Below the pieces are notes generated by a model. It worked only from the letters and a program-made list of their open reading frames with translations, did not search any database and had not been told where the DNA came from. Source: Paracoccus rhizosphaerae (GTDB lineage Bacteria > Pseudomonadota > Alphaproteobacteria > Rhodobacterales > Rhodobacteraceae). Taken from it: a stretch of 64,000 nucleotides of DNA. The stretch lies in the NCBI RefSeq assembly GCF_026162645.1, contig NZ_JAOTBE010000010.1, positions 1 through 64,000 of the forward strand. Direction: 5' to 3'. Positions 57,439-64,000 of this stretch are shown here, piece by piece (within the stretch, counting starts at the first letter, position 1; each line of letters begins with the position of its first letter). A program made the position numbers and the translations under genes.

Positions 57439-57893
57439 ACATGTGGCGCAGGTCACTGCAGATGATGCTGGGGCGCCGGCCGATGGCGATGCAGGTGGGT
57501 GCGATCTGCCGCAACCGGGCCACGGGGCAGGTCATGCTGATCACCAGCCGCGATACCGGCCGGTGGGTGATCCCCAAGGGTTGGCCCATGAAGGGCCGCA
57601 GCCTGGCTGGTGCCGCCGCGCAGGAAGCCTGGGAAGAGGCCGGCGTGCGGGGCAAGATCGAGCCAGGCGAAATCGGCAGATTCGACTATGACAAGGTCCA
57701 GGATGAGGGATACTCGGTCCCGATCGAGGTGCGTGTCTTCACCCTCGACGTCCAGGAAGAAGCCGACGATTTTCCCGAACGCGCCCGGCGGAAGCGGCGG
57801 TGGTTCGACCCCGCCGACGCCGCGAGGCTGGTGGCCGAACCCGGGCTGAAACGGATCCTGACCAACCTGCGCAATCATGCCGCACAAGACTGA
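57435..57893 (+). CDS. Nudix hydrolase
   Basis: The 152-residue protein carries a Nudix core: IPKGWPMKGRSLAGAAAQEA continuing WEEAGV, with the usual arginine of the RE pair replaced by glutamine (QEAWEEAGV). It resembles small DIPP-type enzymes that cleave diphosphoinositol or nucleoside diphosphate-linked compounds. The ligand is not evident. It overlaps arfB by 4 bp and pit by 17 bp. Confidence 0.85.
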   Translation: MNMWRRSLQMMLGRRPMAMQVGAICRNRATGQVMLITSRDTGRWVIPKGWPMKGRSLAGAAAQEAWEEAGVRGKIEPGEIGRFDYDKVQDEGYSVPIEVRVFTLDVQEEADDFPERARRKRRWFDPADAARLVAEPGLKRILTNLRNHAAQD

Positions 57894-59322
57894 CGGCGCG
57901 GGCTTTCACACGCTGCACAAGGACCTCGACCGTCTCAGCCACGCCGAGATCGCGCAGATGCACGCCTTCCGGCCGGTGTGGCGGCTGGGGCTGACGGTTC
58001 TGGGCGTTGTCGGTGCGCTGATGCTGGTGCTGGCGCTGTCAGGTGCATCGCCGGGGCTTCTGGCGGTCGGGTCGGGCCTAGTCGTGGCGGCCTGGCTGGG
58101 CATGGCGATCGGGGCGAACGATGTCGCGAACTCTCTGGGCCCGGCGGTCGGCGCGGGGGCGATCCGCCTGGTGCCGGGGCTGGCCTTGGTGGCCGTGGCG
58201 GGAATTGCCGGCGCGGTGCTGGCAGGCGACGCCGTGTCGGAACGACTGGCCGGCGGCATTGTCAGGCTGGCGCCGCTGGCCGGCGGGACGCGGGCGTCGA
58301 TGGCGATGCTGGCGGCGCTTGTGGGAGCGGCGTCCTGGATCACGCTCGCGACCGGGATCGGGCTTCCGGTCAGCACCTCGCATTCCATTGTCGGCGGAAT
58401 CACTGGCGCCGGGGCGGTGACGCTGGGGATCGGCGGCGTGGACTGGGCGATGGTGGCGATGATCGCGTCGGTCTGGGTGGCGACGCCGGTGCTGGCGGGG
58501 GGCATCGCAGCCGGAGTCCTGGTGCTGCTGCGAACTCGGGTCGTCGAGGCGGCAGATCGTGGCGCGGCGGCCCTGCGCTGGCTTCCGCCGATGGTGGCGC
58601 TGATGTGCGGCCTTTTCGTGGCCTATGTCGTCCTTCTGCTGGCCGGGACGACGTCCTTCATCGCGCTGGAGATTGCGGCAGCGGCCGCCGCGGCAGTGGC
58701 GGGGTTCATGGTAACCCGGCGGCGCGTGCTGCGCGAACTGGCCGAGCATCCGCGTAAGCCCAGCATCAAGCGACTGCTGCGTCCGGCCCTGCTGGCGGGG
58801 GTCGTCATGCTGGGCTTCGCCCATGGAGCGAACGATGTCGGCAACATTGCCGGCCCCCTGTCGGTGATCCTGCAGGGGCGCATTGCCACCTCGGCCGGGC
58901 TGGTGCCGGCGCTGGTGCTGGCGGCGGGCGGGCTGGCGATCGCCACCGGTACGCTGTTCTTCGGGCGGCGGCTGGTGAACATGGTCGGCAGCGGCATCAC
59001 CAAGCTGAACACGGGGCGCGCCTTCTGCGTGACGCTGGCGACGGCGGTCACGGTCCTGGGGGCCTCGCACCTGGGGCTGCCGGTATCCACGACCCATGTG
59101 GCGGTCGGCGGCGTCTTCGGCGTGGGGTTTGCGCGCGAATGGCTGGACCGCCGCCGCAACCGCCAGGCGCAGGACATGCCGGCCGAGGAAACGCAGCGCC
59201 GCGTGCTGGTCCGCCGCAGTCACGTGATGACGATCACGCTTGCCTGGCTGGTGACGCTGCCGATCACGGCGACGCTCGGCGCGCTGACCTGCGCGCTGGT
59301 CCTGTGGTCCACGGGGGTGTGA
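57877..59322 (+). CDS. pit: PiT-family inorganic phosphate transporter
   Basis: The 481-residue membrane protein has the two inverted-repeat signature motifs of PiT proteins: GMAIGANDVANSLGPAVGAG near residue 70 and LGFAHGANDVGNIAGPLSV near residue 310. A roughly 25-residue soluble N-terminus precedes the first helix. PiT proteins take up metal-phosphate with protons at low affinity. The start overlaps the Nudix gene by 17 bp. Confidence 0.95.
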   Translation: MPHKTDGAGFHTLHKDLDRLSHAEIAQMHAFRPVWRLGLTVLGVVGALMLVLALSGASPGLLAVGSGLVVAAWLGMAIGANDVANSLGPAVGAGAIRLVPGLALVAVAGIAGAVLAGDAVSERLAGGIVRLAPLAGGTRASMAMLAALVGAASWITLATGIGLPVSTSHSIVGGITGAGAVTLGIGGVDWAMVAMIASVWVATPVLAGGIAAGVLVLLRTRVVEAADRGAAALRWLPPMVALMCGLFVAYVVLLLAGTTSFIALEIAAAAAAAVAGFMVTRRRVLRELAEHPRKPSIKRLLRPALLAGVVMLGFAHGANDVGNIAGPLSVILQGRIATSAGLVPALVLAAGGLAIATGTLFFGRRLVNMVGSGITKLNTGRAFCVTLATAVTVLGASHLGLPVSTTHVAVGGVFGVGFAREWLDRRRNRQAQDMPAEETQRRVLVRRSHVMTITLAWLVTLPITATLGALTCALVLWSTGV

Positions 59323-59325
59323 CCG

Positions 59326-60618
59326 TCAGACCGTGACCGGCTGCGACGCCTGCTGCCCGATGCCGAAGACCCGCTTGTAGCGCTCGATCTGGTCGGCGGG
59401 GCCGGTGGCCTTGGAGGGGTTGTCGGACAGCTTGACCGTCGGGCGGCCGTCTGCCGCCACCGCCTTGCAGACCAGGCTGAAGGGCGCCAGCGCATTGTCC
59501 GGTACAAGGCCGCGGAAGTCGTTCGTCAGAAGCGTGCCCCAACCGAAGCTGACCTTGACGCGGCCGTGGAACTGCCGGTGCAGCGCCACGATGCGGTCGA
59601 CGTCAAGCCCGTCCGAGAAGATGATCAACTTTTGCCGCGGGTCCTCGCCGCGCGACTGCCACCAGCGGATCGCGGTCTCGGCGCCCGTGGCGGGGTCGCC
59701 GCTGTCGATGCGGATGCCGGTCCAGCCTGCCAGCCAGTTGGGGGCGCCCGCCAGAAAGCCTTCGGTGCCGTAGGTGTCGGGAAGGATGATGCGCAGGTTG
59801 CCCTCATGCTCGTCATGCCAGTCGGCCAGCACGTCATAGGGCGCGCGGCGCAGCGTGGTGTCATCCTCGGCCAGGGCGGCATGGACCATGGGAAGCTCGT
59901 GTGCGTTGGTGCCGATCGCCTCGATGTCGCGGCGCTGCGCGATCAGGCAGTTCGAGGTGCCCGTGAAGCGGTTTCCCAAGCCCTCGATCATCGCCTGCAC
60001 GGCCCAGTCCTGCCACAGGAAGCTGTGGCGGCGCCGGGTGCCGAAATCGGCAATGCGCAGGTCCGGCAGCTCTCGCAGGGTCTCGATCTTTTCCCACAGG
60101 CGGGTCATCGCGCGGGCATAGAGGACCTGCAGCTCGAACCGGCCCATGTCCTTCAGAACGGCGCGGGACCGCAGCTCCATCAGGATCGCCAAGGCCGGTA
60201 TCTCCCACAGCATGACCTCGGGCCAGGGCCCTTCGAAGGTCAGCTCGAACTGGCCGTCCCGGCGGTTCAGGTGATAGGCGGGCAGGCGCAGCCCTTCCAG
60301 GAACTCCATGAAGTCGGGGCGGAACATCTGGCGCTTGCCATAGAAGGTGTTGCCCCGCAGCCAGGTGCTTTCGCCGCGCGTCAGCGACAGGCCGCGGACA
60401 TGGTCCAGCTGTTCGCGCAGCTCGCCCTCGTCGATCAGCTCGGCCAGGCGGATCTGCTTGCTGCGGTTGATGAGGCTGAAGGTGACGCTGGTATCGGGCC
60501 GGTTGCGGAAAACCGACTGGCACATCAGCAGCTTGTAGAAGTCGTTGTCGATCAGCGACCTGACGATCGGGTCGATCTTCCACTTGTGGTTATAGACGCG
60601 CGTGGCGATGTCGGCCAT
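59326..60618 (-). CDS. pncB: nicotinate phosphoribosyltransferase
   Basis: PncB converts nicotinate and PRPP to nicotinate mononucleotide in NAD salvage. The 430-residue protein has [16 protein letters not shown] near the N-terminus, the [12 protein letters not shown] block, [12 protein letters not shown] with the autophosphorylated histidine, and [34 protein letters not shown] at 60618 is the family-like start. The nicotinamidase pncA lies 65 bp upstream in the same direction, so the two probably form one operon. Confidence 0.95.
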   Translation of the reverse strand: MADIATRVYNHKWKIDPIVRSLIDNDFYKLLMCQSVFRNRPDTSVTFSLINRSKQIRLAELIDEGELREQLDHVRGLSLTRGESTWLRGNTFYGKRQMFRPDFMEFLEGLRLPAYHLNRRDGQFELTFEGPWPEVMLWEIPALAILMELRSRAVLKDMGRFELQVLYARAMTRLWEKIETLRELPDLRIADFGTRRRHSFLWQDWAVQAMIEGLGNRFTGTSNCLIAQRRDIEAIGTNAHELPMVHAALAEDDTTLRRAPYDVLADWHDEHEGNLRIILPDTYGTEGFLAGAPNWLAGWTGIRIDSGDPATGAETAIRWWQSRGEDPRQKLIIFSDGLDVDRIVALHRQFHGRVKVSFGWGTLLTNDFRGLVPDNALAPFSLVCKAVAADGRPTVKLSDNPSKATGPADQIERYKRVFGIGQQASQPVTV

Positions 60619-60683
60619 GTCGGCGGAACCCCGTGATGTTTCGTTCTTGGTGCCCGGAATGGGCGGATCGTGCAAGGCCGCCC

Positions 60684-61280
60684 TCAGGCCGTCGTCACGC
60701 CGGCCTCGGACATCGACTGGCGGGCGGCGGTCAGGCTGCCGTTCAGGTCGATGGCGCGGCAGGCGCTTTCGACCACATGCGCGCGAAATCCCAGGCGGGC
60801 GGCGTCCATCGCGCTCCAAGCAACGCAGAAATCCAGCGCGAGGCCTGCGAAGGTCAGGTCGGTGATGCCGCGGTCGCGGAGATATCCGGCGAGTCCGGTG
60901 GGGGTCCGGTGATCGTTCTCAAAAAACGCCGAATAGCTGTCGATGCCGGCGCGAAAGCCCTTGCGAAGGACCAAGTCGGCGCGCGAAACATCCAGCCCCG
61001 GATGGAGTGCCGCGCCGTTGCTGCCGATCACGCAGTGGCGCGGCCACAGGACCTGCGGGCCATAGGGCATCTGCACGATCGAAAACGCCTCGGTGCCGGG
61101 GTGGTTGTCGGCAAAGCTGGAATGGTCGGCCGGATGCCAGTCCTGGGTCAGGATCACCGCGTCGAAGCGGTCCATCATCCTGTTGATCGGGTCGACGATC
61201 GCGTGGCCGTCCGCGACAGGCAGGGCGCCGCCAGGGCAGAAGTCGTTCTGCATGTCGATGACGATCAGGGCGTGGCTCAT
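60684..61280 (-). CDS. pncA: nicotinamidase
   Basis: PncA deamidates nicotinamide to nicotinate, the substrate of PncB. The 198-residue enzyme has [18 protein letters not shown] with the catalytic aspartate, [12 protein letters not shown] with the metal ligands, and [17 protein letters not shown] with the nucleophilic cysteine. RKGF supplies the lysine. [11 protein letters not shown] at 61280 is chosen; a frame from 61487 has an unlikely 69-residue leader. Confidence 0.95.
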   Translation of the reverse strand: MSHALIVIDMQNDFCPGGALPVADGHAIVDPINRMMDRFDAVILTQDWHPADHSSFADNHPGTEAFSIVQMPYGPQVLWPRHCVIGSNGAALHPGLDVSRADLVLRKGFRAGIDSYSAFFENDHRTPTGLAGYLRDRGITDLTFAGLALDFCVAWSAMDAARLGFRAHVVESACRAIDLNGSLTAARQSMSEAGVTTA

Positions 61281-61460
61281 GACGATCTCCAGATGTAAGG
61301 GACCCAGTGAAGCGCCGCTGCCGCCGGAACGCAACCCGGCCGCCGCCTGCCTGCGAACTTCGCCGTGCGACGCGCTCAAGCAGAACCGCGCGACGTCCCG
61401 CATCAGCAAGCCGCCATTCTGATCTTGCACCGCCGCGCATCGCCGCGCTAGGGCAGCGCC

Positions 61461-62336
61461 ATGCTGACCGTTGCCGCACTCTATCACTTCGCCCGCCTAC
61501 CCGATCCGGCCGCCCGGCAGGCGCCGCTGCTGGACTTATGCCGGCAGGGCGGGCTGTGTGGCACGCTTCTTTTGGCGCCCGAGGGGATCAACGGCACCAT
61601 CGCGGGGCCGCGCGACGCGGTCTTGGCGGTGCTGGACCACATCCGTGCGTGGCCGGGCTTCGGCAGCCTTGCCTGGAAGGAAAGCGCCGCCCTGACGCCG
61701 CCCTTCGGCCGCATGAAGGTTCGCCTGAAGGCCGAGATCGTGACGATGGGGCAACCCGACGTCGATCCCGCGGCTGCGGTCGGCCGCTATGTCGCGCCGT
61801 CGGACTGGAACGCGTTGATCTCGGCGCCAGACGTCGCTGTCATCGACACGCGCAACGACTATGAAGTGCAGATCGGCACGTTCAGGGACGCGATCGACCC
61901 CGGCACCAAGAGCTTTCGCGAGTTTCCCGCATGGTGGGCCGACAACGCCCACCGCTTCGAAGGCAAGCGCATTGCCATGTTCTGCACCGGCGGCATCCGC
62001 TGCGAAAAGTCGACGAACTTCCTGATGTCGCAAGGCGTCGACGAGGTCTATCACCTGCAGGGCGGCATTCTGAGATACCTCGAGGAGGTGCCCGAAAGCG
62101 ACAGCGCGTGGCAGGGCGAATGCTTCGTCTTCGACCAGCGCGTCAGCCTGACCCACGGCCTGGCGCAGGGGCGCCACGGCATGTGCCACGCCTGTCGTCG
62201 CCCGCTGGCCCCCGAGGATCGCGACCGCCCGGAATACGAGGAGGGCGTCTGCTGCCACCGCTGCGCCGGGGAATATACCGACGCCGACCGCGCCCGCTTC
62301 CGCGAGCGCCAGCGGCAGTTCGACCGCGACGCCTGA
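61461..62336 (+). CDS. trhO: tRNA uridine-34 hydroxylase TrhO (rhodanese family)
   Basis: TrhO (formerly YceA) hydroxylates uridine 34 in certain tRNAs using oxygen. The 291-residue protein has an N-terminal acylphosphatase-like domain (LLLAPEGINGTIAGPRDAV) and a rhodanese domain with the catalytic cysteine in IAMFCTGGIRCEKSTNFL. A C-terminal cysteine-rich tail (CHACRRPLAPEDRD and CCHRC) probably binds zinc. It is divergent from pncA and convergent with the malic enzyme. Confidence 0.94.
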   Translation: MLTVAALYHFARLPDPAARQAPLLDLCRQGGLCGTLLLAPEGINGTIAGPRDAVLAVLDHIRAWPGFGSLAWKESAALTPPFGRMKVRLKAEIVTMGQPDVDPAAAVGRYVAPSDWNALISAPDVAVIDTRNDYEVQIGTFRDAIDPGTKSFREFPAWWADNAHRFEGKRIAMFCTGGIRCEKSTNFLMSQGVDEVYHLQGGILRYLEEVPESDSAWQGECFVFDQRVSLTHGLAQGRHGMCHACRRPLAPEDRDRPEYEEGVCCHRCAGEYTDADRARFRERQRQFDRDA

Positions 62337-62362
62337 GCATTCCGGTCGGCGGGCGGCGCCTC

Positions 62363-64000
62363 TCAGCCCTGCAAGCCGCCCGCGGCGATGGCCGCCATGT
62401 TCAGGATGTCGTTTACGGTCGAGTTGGTCGAGCAGATCTGGATCGGCCGCGCGACACCCGTCAGGATCGGCCCGATGACCGTCGCGCCCGCCATCTCCTG
62501 CAGCAGCTTGACCGAGATCGAGGCCGAATGCCGCGCCGGCACGACCAGCACGTTGGCGGGGGCGGTCAGGCGGCTGAACGGATAGCGCGCGGCGGATTCG
62601 GGGTTCAGGGCGACGTCAACGGTCATCTCGCCCTCGTATTCGAAGTCGACGCCGCGGATGTCGAGGACCTTCGCGGCCTCAGCCATCTTGATCGCGCGTT
62701 CGCTGACCGGATAGCCGAAGTTCGAAAACGACAGGAAGGCCACCCGCGGATCAAGGCCAAGGCCCCGCGCCACGGCAGCGCCGCGCGTGGCGATGTCGGC
62801 CAGATCCTCGGCCTCGGGCCATTCATGGACCAGTGTGTCGCCGATCAGCACGATCCGGCCGCGGTGCAGCACGGCGGTGATGCCCACCGCCCCGTCCTGC
62901 GGGCGCACGTCAAAAACCCGGCCGATCTGCGCCAGAACCGGCGCGTTCTTGCGGGTGGCCCCGGTGACCAGCCCGTCGCCATGCCCATGCGCCAACATCA
63001 GTGCGGCGAAGATGTGGCGGTCGCGGTTCGCAAGCTTGGTCGCGTCTTCCCGGTCGACGCCCTTCCGCTGCAGCCGCTGATAGAGGAAGTCGTGATAGGC
63101 CTCCATGTGGCGGCTGTTGGCGGCGTTGACCACGGTGATCTCGCGGAACGCATCGCCCATGCCCAGGGCCTGAAGCTCGGCCTTGACCTCGGCCTCGCGG
63201 CCGACGACCAGGGCCTGGCCCATGCCGCCGCGTTGCCAGGCGACGGCGGCGCGCAGAACGCGTGGATCGTCGCCCTCGGCAAAGATCATCCGGGCCTGCT
63301 TCTGGCGCGCGCGGGCATGGATGCCCTGCAGGATCGCCGCCGTCGGGTCCATGCGGGCCTGAAGCGACTGGACATAGCCGTCCATGTCGATGATCGGCCG
63401 GCGGGCGACGCCCGTGTCCATGCCCGCACGCGCGACGGCGGGCGGCACGACATGGATCAGCCGCGGGTCGAAGGGCGTCGGGATGATGTAGTCGCGTCCG
63501 AACTGCAGCTTGCGGCCATAGGCGATGGCGACCTCGTCGGGGACATCCTCGCGCGCCAGGCGGGCCAGAGCCTCGGCGCAGGCGATCTTCATCTCGTCGT
63601 TGATGGCGCGGGCGTGGATGTCCAGCGCGCCGCGGAATAGGTAGGGGAACCCCAGGACGTTGTTCACCTGGTTCGGATAGTCGCTGCGCCCGGTCGCCAC
63701 GATGGCATCGGGGCGGACGGCATGGGCATCCTCTGGGCTGATTTCGGGATCAGGATTTGCCATCGCGAAGATCACCGGGTTGTCGGCCATGGATGCCACC
63801 ATGTCCTGCGTCACCGCCCCCTTGGCGCTGACGCCCAGGAACACGTCGGCGCCCTTCATCGCGTCCTGCAGGCTGCGGGCGTCGGTCATCACCGCATGGG
63901 CCGACTTCCACTGGTTCATCCCCTCGGTCCGGCCCTGGTAGATGACGCCCTTGGTGTCGCACATGATGCAGTTTTCCTGCCGCGCACCCATCGACTTCAG
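62363..64000 (-). CDS. maeB: NADP-dependent malic enzyme with phosphotransacetylase-like domain, 5' end beyond window
   Basis: About 545 C-terminal residues are present. The visible malic-enzyme part has VFLGVSAKGAVTQDMVASMA and IFAMANPDPEISPEDA, then RSDYPNQVNNVLGFPYLFRG. From roughly visible residue 225 a phosphotransacetylase-like domain follows (RMIFAEGDDPRVLRAAVAW, FLSFSNFGYPVSERAIKMAE), which in MaeB proteins is thought to be regulatory. The enzyme decarboxylates malate to pyruvate, giving NADPH. The start lies to the right of the window; the frame is open from the last base. Confidence 0.95.
   Translation of the reverse strand: MKSMGARQENCIMCDTKGVIYQGRTEGMNQWKSAHAVMTDARSLQDAMKGADVFLGVSAKGAVTQDMVASMADNPVIFAMANPDPEISPEDAHAVRPDAIVATGRSDYPNQVNNVLGFPYLFRGALDIHARAINDEMKIACAEALARLAREDVPDEVAIAYGRKLQFGRDYIIPTPFDPRLIHVVPPAVARAGMDTGVARRPIIDMDGYVQSLQARMDPTAAILQGIHARARQKQARMIFAEGDDPRVLRAAVAWQRGGMGQALVVGREAEVKAELQALGMGDAFREITVVNAANSRHMEAYHDFLYQRLQRKGVDREDATKLANRDRHIFAALMLAHGHGDGLVTGATRKNAPVLAQIGRVFDVRPQDGAVGITAVLHRGRIVLIGDTLVHEWPEAEDLADIATRGAAVARGLGLDPRVAFLSFSNFGYPVSERAIKMAEAAKVLDIRGVDFEYEGEMTVDVALNPESAARYPFSRLTAPANVLVVPARHSASISVKLLQEMAGATVIGPILTGVARPIQICSTNSTVNDILNMAAIAAGGLQG

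Overview
The window is high-GC alphaproteobacterial chromosome and most resembles a Paracoccus or close relative (Rhodobacteraceae). The strongest pointer is the cytochrome bc1 operon. Its cytochrome c1 is about 449 residues long because of an extended Ala/Glu/Pro-rich acidic N-terminal region, a known peculiarity of Paracoccus. A GTG-started Tat-dependent Rieske protein, an RpoH-type CTTG-N17-CCTATATA promoter in front of dnaK and a CtrA-like TTAA-N7-TTAA box also fit alphaproteobacteria.

Region 1 (1-17.3 kb) is an accessory surface-polysaccharide island. It opens with the tail of an IS481-like transposase and a glycosyltransferase whose 5' end is destroyed by two adjacent stop codons. A secreted RTX-repeat protein with a Hint (hedgehog/intein-type) domain follows, then a compact rmlCBDA operon for dTDP-L-rhamnose, a GT4 and a GlfT2-like GT2. 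On the other strand lie an alpha/beta-hydrolase-like protein and a sulfotransferase, both of visibly lower GC, and UDP-galactopyranose mutase (glf). Rhamnose and galactofuranose supply plus GlfT-like transfer suggest a Rha/Galf-containing, possibly sulfated glycan. The right edge is decayed: a frameshifted Calx-beta/RTX pseudogene, and a glutathione S-transferase gene split by a 1596-bp ISNCY/IS1202-like element with a clean 5-bp target duplication.

Region 2 (17.4-31.3 kb) holds transport and respiration genes. These are a MarR regulator with an EmrAB-like efflux pair behind a perfect SlyA-box palindrome, a ZIP-like membrane protein, a 28-residue membrane peptide, a cyanide-insensitive bd-type quinol oxidase (cioAB) with a tiny DUF2474 subunit, a TAXI-TRAP transporter with DUF1850 partner, and thiBPQ under a TPP riboswitch.

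Region 3 (31.3-46.3 kb) is mostly housekeeping: mutS-aroC, a ribokinase-like kinase, the fbc (bc1) operon with its terminator, radC, dnaK-dnaJ with an RpoH promoter and a terminator between the two genes, an orphan KpsM-like ABC permease, and cysQ-kdsB.

Region 4 (46.4-55.0 kb) is a second polysaccharide locus. galU-galE lead into a tightly packed series of two paralogous GT2 enzymes, a GT14-DUF5927 fusion and a two-part sulfotransferase; phosphomannomutase is convergent. CysQ, which removes the PAP by-product of sulfotransferases, lies just upstream. This is the best candidate in the window for a poorly described sulfated-glycan system.

Region 5 (55-64 kb) has a translationally coupled NTF2-like/GNAT/nitrilase-type trio of unknown pathway, arfB-nudix-pit, the NAD-salvage pair pncB and pncA, trhO, and the C-terminal part of a malic enzyme with a phosphotransacetylase domain that runs off the right edge.
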